A stretch of 64,000 nucleotides of DNA, taken from positions 4,340,001-4,404,000 of the forward strand of contig NZ_JAPEMM010000001.1 in NCBI RefSeq assembly GCF_026342735.1, written 5' to 3'. Shown here in pieces: positions 33,862 through 42,618 of this stretch (the stretch's first letter is position 1; the number at the start of each line of letters is the position of its first letter). The notes below the pieces were generated by a model. The model did no database searches. It was given only the letters and a program-made list of their open reading frames with translations, and had not been told where the DNA came from. This DNA is from Streptomyces sp. NBC_00193 (lineage in GTDB: Bacteria; Actinomycetota; Actinomycetes; Streptomycetales; Streptomycetaceae). Made by a program: the position numbers and the translations under genes.

Positions 33862-34764
33862 TCAGGCGGCTGCCGGGACGGCGGTCTCTTCCAGGGGGAC
33901 CACCGCGACCGGGCAGGCGGTGTGGAGCAGTACCGCGTTGGTGACGGAGCCCAGACGCGGGGAGAGCGGGCGCTTGCGGTGGCGGCCGATGACGATCAGG
34001 TCCGCGGCCTGGGAGGCGGCGACCAGGTGGCCGGCCGCGTCGCCGGGCGCCGACAGCTGCTCGATCTCCACCTCCGGGTACTGCTCGGCGTACGGGCGCA
34101 GGTGCGCGGCGGCCAGGGCCGTGACCTCGTGGGCGTTGGCGGTCTCCTCGTGCGCGGCCGTGGCGATGGCGCCGGCGGCGGTGAAGGTCCGGCCCGGCCA
34201 GGCGTGCGCGACGACGACCTGGAGCCGGGCCCCGCGCCGGGCCGCCTCGCGGAACGCGAAGGAGGTGGTGCTCGCGTCGGGGGCCGCGCTGTTGAGGCCG
34301 AGTACGACCTGCCCGTACGGGTCGTGCAGGGGCGGCTCGGCGCGCGGGACGACCACCACGGGGCAGGCGGCCTGGCTCGCGCAGGCGATGCCGTTCGAGC
34401 CGAGGAGCAGGCTGGCGAAGCCGCCGCGGCCGCGTGAGCCGAGGACCATCACCTGGGCGTCCTCGCCCAGCCGGGGCAGCACCTGGTCGGGGGCGCCCGG
34501 GTGCGAGGCGTACTCGATCGGGGGGAGGCCGGCGCGGCCGTCGAGTGCCTCGCGGACCCGGATCAGTACGGGGTCGTCATCGAGGCCCGGCTCGGTGAAG
34601 GCGCCGGACAGGGCTGCGCCGATGGTGTTCATGTAGAGGCGGGCGTGCACGATGCGCAGCGGGGCGGAGGCCATCAGGGCCTGGGAGATGGCCCATTCCA
34701 GGGCCCGGTTGCCGTTCGCGGAGCCGTCTACGGCGGCGACTACGGGGCGCGGGCTCTGGTCCAT
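33862..34764 (-). CDS. Universal stress protein, tandem UspA domains
   Basis: 300 residues made of two UspA units (~1-143 and ~150-300). The first begins PVVAAVDGSANGNRALEWAISQA and ends with the nucleotide-binding VMVLGSRGRGGFASLLLGSNG (G-2x-G-9x-G-S/T type). The second ends LIVIGRHRKRPLSPRLGSVTNAVL, a degenerate version where GSRG is GRHR, so its ATP binding may be weaker. Tandem Usps are abundant in actinobacteria and respond to hypoxia and other stress. AAGGAG lies upstream of the ATG. Followed downstream by a GAGGG microsatellite. Confidence 0.92.
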   Translation of the reverse strand: MDQSPRPVVAAVDGSANGNRALEWAISQALMASAPLRIVHARLYMNTIGAALSGAFTEPGLDDDPVLIRVREALDGRAGLPPIEYASHPGAPDQVLPRLGEDAQVMVLGSRGRGGFASLLLGSNGIACASQAACPVVVVPRAEPPLHDPYGQVVLGLNSAAPDASTTSFAFREAARRGARLQVVVAHAWPGRTFTAAGAIATAAHEETANAHEVTALAAAHLRPYAEQYPEVEIEQLSAPGDAAGHLVAASQAADLIVIGRHRKRPLSPRLGSVTNAVLLHTACPVAVVPLEETAVPAAA

Positions 34765-34873
34765 GGCGGGCTCCTTGAGGGGCAGCGGTGCGTGGACTCA
34801 GCCTTGCGGGAGGGGGCTCCGGGCGGGAGTGGGGAAAGTCCCGAATGGGGCGGGACCATCGGCCACTCCCGTC

Positions 34874-34913
34874 GGGAGGGGAGGGGAGGGGAGGGGAGGG
34901 GAGGGGAGGGGAG
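34874..34913 (+). repeat. (GGGGA)n microsatellite with G-quadruplex potential
   Basis: Eight consecutive GGGAG/GGGGA units in the 108 bp between the secreted-protein and universal stress genes. Four or more runs of G3-4 separated by single A make an intramolecular G-quadruplex likely on the plus strand. It sits in the upstream region of neither gene's start: it is 3' of the secreted-protein stop side and 5' side of the universal stress gene's own stop is far away. Confidence 0.8.
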
Positions 34914-34940
34914 TACGGGTTCGGGGTGGGGGGCGTCGGC

Positions 34941-35456
34941 TCAGGAGGCGTGGCCCGTGCGGCGGCGCAGGATCCAGGCGCCGGCACCCAGCGCGCCGGC
35001 TACGAGGGCTCCGCCGATGGCGATCTGGCCCGGGCTCATGGAGTCGACGCTGCCGCCGAGTCCGCCGCGGGCGGCGCCCGGGGTGATGTTCAGCGCCACG
35101 GTGACGCGTTCGCCGCCGGGGCCGCCGCACTCGAAGGTGACGGGATGTGAGCCGGCGCTGATGTTCCGGGAGGTGATGGCGGAGCCGAAGAGGTTGGTGG
35201 CCTCGGCGTTGCCGGGAGTCAGCCAGACGTCGCCGAAGGCGCGGGAGGTGGCCTTGCCGGTGCGGGTGCCGCAGCCCGTGACGTTGAGGCTGACCCGGCC
35301 CCCGGGGGCGACGTTGGTCGGGGAGACGCTGCCGGAGGGCTGGGCCTGGGCGAGGGTCGGCGGCGCGCCTGCGGCGAAGGCGACGGTCGCTGCGGCGACG
35401 GCCAGCAGGCGGGGGAGGGGACGGTACCGGCGGGGGCTGTGGGGGGTGGCGGGCAT
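34941..35456 (-). CDS. Secreted, C-terminally anchored surface protein
   Basis: 171 residues. Signal peptide: RRYRPLPRLLAVAAATVAFAAGAPPTLAQA, cleavage near residue 38. An Ig-like beta domain follows with two cysteines (VTGCGTRTGKATSRAF and HPVTFECGGPGG), probably one disulfide. A C-terminal membrane segment (PGQIAIGGALVAGALGAGAWIL) ends RRRTGHAS. No LPxTG motif, so it is a membrane-anchored rather than sortase-linked protein. Similar proteins are common in Streptomyces without known function. GAGGAG precedes the ATG. Confidence 0.78.
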   Translation of the reverse strand: MPATPHSPRRYRPLPRLLAVAAATVAFAAGAPPTLAQAQPSGSVSPTNVAPGGRVSLNVTGCGTRTGKATSRAFGDVWLTPGNAEATNLFGSAITSRNISAGSHPVTFECGGPGGERVTVALNITPGAARGGLGGSVDSMSPGQIAIGGALVAGALGAGAWILRRRTGHAS

Positions 35457-35541
35457 GGAGAGGACTCCTCGGGCTCCGGGAACTGCGCGGCGCGGATTCG
35501 GGTGCGCACCGTTCTCTGGACGCTAGGAGCCCGGCGCGGCC

Positions 35542-36100
35542 GCGGCGATCGCTGCCGGGTGAACGGGTGAGCCACTGCTCCGCACGGGGGAGGTGGGGCG
35601 GAGTGGGTGGGGCCGGGTGCGGGTTGCTGGTTGCGGGCGAGGGAGTCGGGGGATCGGCGTGGGGCCGGCCCCACGGCTGGCCGGGGGTGCGCGGACGCGG
35701 GGATCGCTGCGGGGTGAATGGCTGAGCTACCGGTCCGCCGGGGAGGCGGGGGAGCAGGGTGGCCGGGAGGAGTGGGCGAGGGAGCGGGGGCCGGGCGGGC
35801 CTCGTGCCCGGGGCGCCGAGGCGGCGTGCCGACGGAGTGAGGCCGGGGCGTAGGAGTGGGCCGGGGGTCCGGGGTGCGCGGCTGTGGAGACTGCTGCGGG
35901 TGAACGGCTGAGCTACAAATCCCGCCGCGGCGGCTGGAGGAGTGGGTGGGCCGGCGGGGGCCTGTGCCTGGGATACCGAGGGGGCCGTTGAGGGTGTGGT
36001 GCCGGGGCGGAGGGGTGACCCGGGGCTGGGCGGCGGGGTGGCGCGGGCGTGCGCGGCCGTGGGGATCGTTGCCGGGTCAATGGCTGAGCTACCGATCCAC
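35542..36100 (+). repeat. Four degenerate ~45-bp direct repeats, ~160-180 bp apart
   Basis: Copies near 35542, 35699, 35884 and 36061 share the core GGGTGAAYGGCTGAGCTAC (the first is GGGTGAACGGGTGAGCCAC), preceded by GATCGYTGC and followed by YCCRCCGGGG. The region 35457-36708 is very G-rich on the plus strand; the long open frames in it have no codon structure of real genes. No gene is supported. Confidence 0.7.
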
Positions 36101-36240
36101 CGGGGCGGCGGGGGCGGTCGGGGCCCTGCGCCCGGGATACCGAGGGGGCCGTCGACGGCGTGGTGCCGGGCCGAGGAGTGAGCCGCGGGCTGGCCGCTCG
36201 GTGGGCTGGCGGAGTGGGCGCGGGCCGGTCGGGGCCGGGC

Positions 36241-36456
36241 GGGAGGGGCGCCGCGGGCGGCCGGGTTCCGGACCTGCCGGGGGCCGGGCCGGAGGGGTGG
36301 GTGCGGGCCGGTCGGGAGGGGTGAGTGGGGCCGGTCGGGGTCTGCGCGGGAGGGGTGAGTGCGGGCCGGTCGGGGTCTGTGCGGGAGGGGCGCCGCGGGC
36401 GGCCGGGTTCCGGACCTGCCGGGGGCCGGGCCGGAGGGGTGGGTGCGGGCCGGTCG
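36241..36456 (+). repeat. Exact 74-bp direct duplication with ~35-bp subrepeats between
   Basis: 36241-36314 and 36383-36456 are identical over 74 bp as read. The intervening 68 bp holds two copies of a unit like GGGAGGGGTGAGTG + GGGCCGGTCGGGGTCTG. It is non-coding and part of the same G-rich tract as the repeats upstream. Confidence 0.85.
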
Positions 36457-36708
36457 TGGTCTGGGCGGGAGGGGTTGGCGCGGGCTGGTCAGGGTTTGGG
36501 GCGGGGTGGGCCGAGCGGGTCGGTCGGGGATTGTGGTGGAGGGGTGGGCGTGAGTTGGCTGGGGGCAGCGGGAGGGGTGCCGTGTGTGGGGTGGCGGCGG
36601 CTGTGGTGAGGGGCGTCGTTCCGTGGGGGGAACGTCGGCGTGGTTCGGGGCTGGCGGTGAGCCGTGCGACCGCTGGCGGTGCGGGGTCGGGTGTGGGGAG
36701 TGGTGGGG

Positions 36709-37335
36709 TCAGGCGGTGGGGGTGGGGGTGGGGCGGCGGACTACGAAGGCTGCCAGGGAGCCTGCTGCGAAGAGGGCGAGCAGGGAGATCGCGGTGCCGA
36801 GCCAGGTGGTGCCCAGCCACTGGGTGCCGAAGTAGCCGAGGGCGATGCTGTAGCCGGCCCAGGCGATCGCGGCCAGGACCGACCAGGGCAGGAACTCCCG
36901 GACCTTGCGGTGGGTCTTGCCCGCGCCGAGGGAGACCACCGAGCGGCCGGCCGGGGCGAAGCGGGCGATCACCACCAGGGCGCCGCCGCCGCGCGCGAGG
37001 GCGGTGCCGAGGCGCTCGTGGGCCCGGGTGAGCCGGCGCGAGCGGGCGATGGCGCGGTCGAGGCGGGCCCCGCCCCGGCGGGCCAGCCGGTACGCGGCCA
37101 TGTCACCCAGTACCGAGGCGGTGACGGCCGTCACCAGCAGCGCGAGGATGTCCGGCACCTGGGACTGCACGGGTACGGGTCCCGCCGCCCCGGCTGCCGC
37201 AGCGGCAGCCGCCGCAGCGGTGACCACGAGCACCCCGCTCGGCAGCACCGGGAGGAACACGTCGAGCAGGATGGACAGCGCCACGAGGGCGTAGATCCAC
37301 GGGCTCGAAGTCATCGAGCCCAGAGTCTCAAGCAA
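36709..37335 (-). CDS. DedA family membrane protein
   Basis: 208 residues from a TTG start (complement of 37333-37335), or 201 from ATG at 37314. The TTG has GGGGAG ~8 nt upstream, and homologues begin LLETLGS-like, so it is preferred. DedA/SNARE-associated hallmarks: LDVFLPVLPSGVLVV re-entrant segment, GDMAAYRLARRGG, and FAPAGRSVVSLGAGKTHRKVREFLPWSVLAAIAWAGYS with the conserved F.R..P/A.R. DedA proteins are lipid scramblases/flippases important for envelope stability. An Ala-rich stretch in loop 1 is unusually long. The Arg-rich C terminus ends at PTPTPTA. Confidence 0.87.
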   Translation of the reverse strand: MLETLGSMTSSPWIYALVALSILLDVFLPVLPSGVLVVTAAAAAAAAAGAAGPVPVQSQVPDILALLVTAVTASVLGDMAAYRLARRGGARLDRAIARSRRLTRAHERLGTALARGGGALVVIARFAPAGRSVVSLGAGKTHRKVREFLPWSVLAAIAWAGYSIALGYFGTQWLGTTWLGTAISLLALFAAGSLAAFVVRRPTPTPTA

Positions 37336-37493
37336 AACGGGACTCCCCAGTCCGGTTGACGTGCCTCGGCGTGAGGCGCCGCGACGTCGCGGGGAGCGGC
37401 AGGGGCGGCTGACAGCGGAACAGCGTACGCCGGGTGTCCACGGACCGGACGCCCGGGGCGGTGCTCCGGCGTGACGGGTCGCCCCGCCGTGCG

Positions 37494-39146
<1,653 letters not shown>

Positions 39147-39293
39147 TTAACTCCCCCTCCTTCGTCCGGCGTTGCCGTTCGATCACCGTACGACGGGGAG
39201 GGGGTGGTCCACCTCCCCCTGGCGGGGGAAAGATCCTTGGCCAGGGGTGGGGTGGGTGGGATGGGGTGGGGGTGTGAGGGCCTGTGTGGGGTG

Positions 39294-39965
39294 TCAGCAG
39301 GCGTTCAGGATGTTGACCAGGGCCGTCTTCTCCGTCGAGTCCATGCTCAGGGCCCAGTACTGCTTGACCTCGACCCACATGCGCGCGTACGTGCAGCGGT
39401 AGGCGGTGCGCGGCGGCAGCCACTTGCCGGGGTCGAGGTCGCCCTTGGCCTGGTTCACGTTGTCGGTGACCGCGATGAGCTGGGGGCGGGTGAGGTCGTT
39501 GGCGAACTGCTGGCGCTTGGCGGTGGTCCAGGAGTTGGCGCCGGATCGCCAGGCCTCGGCGAGGGGGACCATGTGGTCGATGTCGATGTCGGAGGCGGCC
39601 GTCCAGGTGGCGCCGTCGTACTCGGAGTACCAGCTGCCGCTGACGGCCGCGCAGGCGGAGTCCTGGACCACGCCCGAACCGTCGCGCTTGAGGACGGTCT
39701 CGCGGGTGTTGCAGGTGCCGGAGACGGTGCTCCAGTGGGGGAAGAGGTCGCGGCTGTAACCGCTGGTGGAGCCTTCGGTCTTCGGGGTGACGGTGGCGAG
39801 GTACGAGCGGGCGGCCGCGGCGCTGATGGGGGTGGGAGGGGAGGCGGCGGCGGTGGGGGCGCTGAGGAGGGCGGTCAGGGAGGCTGCCGCGAGTATGGAG
39901 GCGAGCGTGCCGAGTCGACGCGCGTAGACGGAGGGCGTGGAAGTCCCGGAGGGCGTGGAGGACAT
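39294..39965 (-). CDS. Secreted HNH-type nuclease (DUF1524)
   Basis: 223 residues. Signal peptide LGTLASILAAASLTALLSAPTAAAS, cleaved near residue 41. The catalytic segment is DIDIDHMVPLAEAWRSGANSWTTAKRQQFAND (DHMVP, His-Me motif), then LIAVTDNVNQAKGDLDPGKWLPP with the Asn and His/Lys equivalents, and CTYARMWVEVKQYW. Two Cys pairs (GTCNT/SACAA, RCTYA/NAC at the C terminus) fit a disulfide-stabilised extracellular enzyme. GmrSD/DUF1524 C-terminal-type secreted nucleases are common in Streptomyces, with a role in extracellular DNA degradation inferred. AGGAG precedes the ATG. Confidence 0.9.
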   Translation of the reverse strand: MSSTPSGTSTPSVYARRLGTLASILAAASLTALLSAPTAAASPPTPISAAAARSYLATVTPKTEGSTSGYSRDLFPHWSTVSGTCNTRETVLKRDGSGVVQDSACAAVSGSWYSEYDGATWTAASDIDIDHMVPLAEAWRSGANSWTTAKRQQFANDLTRPQLIAVTDNVNQAKGDLDPGKWLPPRTAYRCTYARMWVEVKQYWALSMDSTEKTALVNILNAC

Positions 39966-40355
39966 GAGGGCTCCTGGGTGGGGGCAGGGGTGGTGGGCGC
40001 CTGGGGCGCTGAGGGTGAAGGTGAAGGTGAGGGCGTGTGGTGCGGCGTGGCCATGCTGGCCGCGCCGGGTTTCGGGGGGATGGGCGCGAAGTGACAGTCT
40101 GAAGGCATGAGCATGTCATGGCGAGGTTGGTGACGGGCTTGGGGGTGGGGGGAGTTGGGGTTCCGGGGTGGGTTGGGTGGGAGTGGGGCCAATGTTCCGG
40201 GCCGCCCGGTTCGAGGTCCGGGTCCGGTCCTGGGTCTGGGGCCGGCCCTGGGTCTGCTTCTGTGCTCGGCTCGGTGGTGGTGAAGGCGGTGGCGGGAGCG
40301 GGCATGGCAACGGCGCCGCTCCCGGTCGTTCCGGGGGCGGCGCCGTGATCCGGAA
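39966..40355. other. Gap without a supportable gene
   Basis: 390 bp, G-rich on the plus strand. It holds a short (GGTGAA)3 tract near 40012-40032 and CCGGTCC-type imperfect repeats near 40210-40245. It should contain the HNH-nuclease promoter; no clear -10/-35. Confidence 0.4.
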
Positions 40356-40562
40356 TCAGAGTCCGGTGGTGAAGGGGTTGTTGTGGACCGCGTTGGAGTG
40401 GTAGGTGGTCCGGTCCTTGCGCAGTTGTTCGGTGCGTTCCAGCTCGATCAGGATGCCCTCCGACGCCACCGAGCGGCGGCGGCTCTCCCGGAGCAGCACC
40501 TTGGCGATGAGGTACAGCGCTGTGAGCCCCATCAGGCTGAAAAGGACGATCAGTTCGGTCAT
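40356..40562 (-). CDS. Small single-pass membrane protein
   Basis: 68 residues: MTELIVLFSLMGLTALYLIAKVLL forms one N-terminal membrane helix, followed by a basic cytoplasmic region (RESRRRSV), a helical stretch (EGILIELERTEQLRKDRT) and a polar tail (YHSNAVHNNPFTTGL). I do not recognise the family. The codon use matches neighbouring genes, and the ATG has GGGGGAGAT just upstream (GGGGGAG within 10 nt), so it is likely real. Confidence 0.7.
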   Translation of the reverse strand: MTELIVLFSLMGLTALYLIAKVLLRESRRRSVASEGILIELERTEQLRKDRTTYHSNAVHNNPFTTGL

Positions 40563-40605
40563 GACATCTCCCCCGTGGTCACGCTCTCGGCCTGCGTACT
40601 CCGAC

Positions 40606-40645
40606 GATCTGGTGATCTGGTGATCCGGCGATCCGGTGATCCGGT
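40606..40645 (+). repeat. 8-bp tandem repeat (GATCYGGT)5
   Basis: Five head-to-tail copies: GATCTGGT twice, then GATCCGGC, GATCCGGT, GATCCGGT. It lies in the shared upstream region of the small membrane protein (minus) and the VOC protein (plus). Confidence 0.85.
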
Positions 40646-40699
40646 GCGCCACGGTCGACCGTACCTGCCGTTGTCAGACGTGCCTGCGAGGCTGAGGGC

Positions 40700-41152
40700 A
40701 TGGAGACCACGTTGCAACTGACGATCGACTGCGCCGATCCGCGGGTGATGGTGACGTTCTGGATCGAGGCGCTCGGTTACGTGCCGGAGCCGGCGCCGGA
40801 CGGGCATGCGACCTGGCGGGCGTACTGGGAGGGCATGGGGGTGCCTGAGGAGGAGCTGCCCGAGGGAGTGGGGGAGTTGCCGGAGTCGATCGTGGATCCG
40901 TCCGGGCGGGGGCCCCGGGTGTGGTTCCAGCAGGTTCCGGAGCCCAAGGCCGGCAAGAACCGGGTGCACCTGGATCTGAAGGTCAGCGGTGGGCGCGGGG
41001 TTCCGATGGAGCTCCGGACCCGGCGGGTCGACGACACGGTGGAGCGGCTCACCGGAGCGGGCGCGACTGTGCTGCGCGTGCTGGACGAGTTGGAGACGCA
41101 CTACGCGGTGGTGATGCAGGACCCCGAGGGGAACGAGTTCTGCGTCGCCTGA
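40700..41152 (+). CDS. VOC superfamily (glyoxalase-like) protein
   Basis: 150 residues with the two beta-alpha-beta-beta-beta VOC modules: METTLQLTIDCADPRVMVTFWIEALGY and KNRVHLDLKVSG ... VVMQDPEGNEFCVA. The metal ligands expected in VOC enzymes are partly visible (His in RVHLDL, Glu in GNEFCV). The substrate is unknown; the glyoxalase_6-type group includes bleomycin-resistance-like binders. The ATG at 40700 follows GAGGCTGAGG. Stand-alone gene. Confidence 0.85.
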   Translation: METTLQLTIDCADPRVMVTFWIEALGYVPEPAPDGHATWRAYWEGMGVPEEELPEGVGELPESIVDPSGRGPRVWFQQVPEPKAGKNRVHLDLKVSGGRGVPMELRTRRVDDTVERLTGAGATVLRVLDELETHYAVVMQDPEGNEFCVA

Positions 41153-41804
41153 GCCTGGGCCTCGGGGTGGGCCTCGGGGTGGGGCGGCCGGTTGGGTTCG
41201 GCTTGGCCGGGCTGGTGGGCGCGGTGGGCGTGGGCCCGCAGGGCCGGGAGGGGCTCGGTTGATGGGGCTTGGCCGGGCAGGTGGGACTGGCGCGGCTGGG
41301 GTGGGTGGAGAGAGTTCGGCGGCGGGAGCTTGACTGGCCGGGGTGGGCCGCTTGGTCTGGCGCCCCGGAGTGGCTGCCGGATCTCGTGAGCAGGGTCTGG
41401 CCACCAGGTTTGGGTCATCCCGGTCCGGCCGCCTGTCCGGCGCCGTGGGGCGGGCCGCCGCGACCCCGGCCGCCGCGACCCCGGCCGCCGTGGGACGGGC
41501 CGTCTGTCGGCTGGCCTGAGGGGGACGATCGTCCGGCTGTCCCCGGGGCGGGCTGCCTGTCGGGTTGCCCGGAAGGGTCATCCGCCGGGCGTCCGGAACG
41601 GGCCGTCTGGGCGGTTGTCCCCGGAGTGGGTCGCCGGTCGGGTTGCTCCGAGCAGGCCGCCTGTCCGGTCGTCCGTCAGGTTGTTCGGGTGGGTCCTTGT
41701 CCGGTTCTCCCCGGGTGGGTCGTCCAGGTGGGTCCCTGTCCGGTTGTCCCCGGGAGGGCCGTCTGTCCGGTTGGCCCCGGGGGGCGTCCGGCGGGTGGGC
41801 TCGG
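41153..41804. repeat. G-rich repeat-bearing spacer
   Basis: 652 bp with no supportable gene. From ~41540 to 41790 it contains several degenerate copies of a ~25-bp unit around GTCCGGTTGTCCCCGGG. At 41455-41500 there are GCCGCGACCCCG triplications. The long open frames through it are artefacts of base composition. Confidence 0.6.
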
Positions 41805-42485
41805 TCAGGCCGTTTCGAGGGTGAGGGTGATGGAGCCGTCGGGGGAGGTGGTGACGGCGACGGCCGTGAGGTCGAGGACGTGGGCCGTGGGGCCGTGGGC
41901 GGCGGCGCGGGGGCCGACGCCGATGACCCGCATGCCCGCGGCCTGGCCTGCGGCGATGCCGGCGGCGGAGTCCTCGAAGGCGATGCAGTCGGCCGGGTCC
42001 ACGCCGAGCGCGGCGGCGCCCATCAGGAAGCCCTCCGGGTCGGGCTTGCTGGCCTGCACGGACTCGGCGGTGACCCGGACCTCGGGCATCGGCAGGGCGG
42101 CGGCCGTCATCCGGGCCGTGGCCAGGGCCGCGTCGGCGGAGGTGACCAGGGCGTGCGGGAGGGTGCTGAGGGCGGCCATGAAGGCGGGAGCTCCGCCGAT
42201 CGGGACCACGCCCTCGGTGTCGGCGGTCTCGCGGGCGAGCATCACCGCGTTCTCGGCGAGGTTCTCCTCCATCGGGCGGTCCGGGAGGAGGATCGCCATC
42301 GTGGCGTAGCCCTGGCGGCCGTGGACCACCTTGAGCGCTTCCTTCGGATCCAGGCCGTGGGCTACGGCCCAGTCGTGCCAGCAGCGCTCGACCACCGCGT
42401 CCGAGTTGACGATCGTGCCGTCCATGTCCAGGAGCAGGGCCTTGGCGGTCAGGACGGCGGGGGCGGTGGTGGTGCTGGCCGGCAT
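41805..42485 (-). CDS. HAD-IA family phosphatase (beta-phosphoglucomutase/GPP-like)
   Basis: 226 residues. Motif I is LLLDMDGTIVNSDAVVERCW (nucleophile Asp and Asp+2), motif II PHALVTSADAALA (Ser), motif III Lys in ASKPDPEGFLMGA, motif IV ADCIAFEDSAAGIAAG (ED). The cap region and VNSDAVVE resemble glycerol-3-phosphatase, 2-deoxyglucose-6-phosphatase or sugar phosphatases. Substrate not determinable. The ATG is at the complement of 42483-42485. A strong hairpin lies between this gene and the upstream peptidoglycan-binding gene. Confidence 0.9.
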   Translation of the reverse strand: MPASTTTAPAVLTAKALLLDMDGTIVNSDAVVERCWHDWAVAHGLDPKEALKVVHGRQGYATMAILLPDRPMEENLAENAVMLARETADTEGVVPIGGAPAFMAALSTLPHALVTSADAALATARMTAAALPMPEVRVTAESVQASKPDPEGFLMGAAALGVDPADCIAFEDSAAGIAAGQAAGMRVIGVGPRAAAHGPTAHVLDLTAVAVTTSPDGSITLTLETA

Positions 42486-42515
42486 CGGAGGGGCTCCAGA
42501 CGGGACGGGAAAAGA

Positions 42516-42568
42516 GAACAAGTGGTTCCGTCCACCGGTCAGGGAGTGAGGACGGAACCACTTTGTTC
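42516..42568 (-). terminator. Long hairpin with U-rich tail between two minus-strand genes
   Basis: Arms at 42516-42533 and 42550-42568 (core GTGGTTCCGTCC and its complement) pair over 18-19 bp with one bulged base around a 16-nt loop. On the minus strand it is followed by TTGTTCTCTTTT, as in an intrinsic terminator for the 42619-44493 gene. The HAD gene would then need its own promoter downstream of it, or the hairpin regulates its leader. Confidence 0.65.
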
Positions 42569-42618
42569 CTGAACAATACAAAACGCAGAGGGGTGCTCGC
42601 CACCGGATGCGGTGTGTT

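Noticed and set aside
35946..37031. Long open frame (361 codons) on the plus strand through the G-rich tract
   Set aside because: Its translation is Gly/Arg/Val low complexity, it crosses the exact 74-bp duplication and the antisense of DedA, and frame openness is expected from the base composition.
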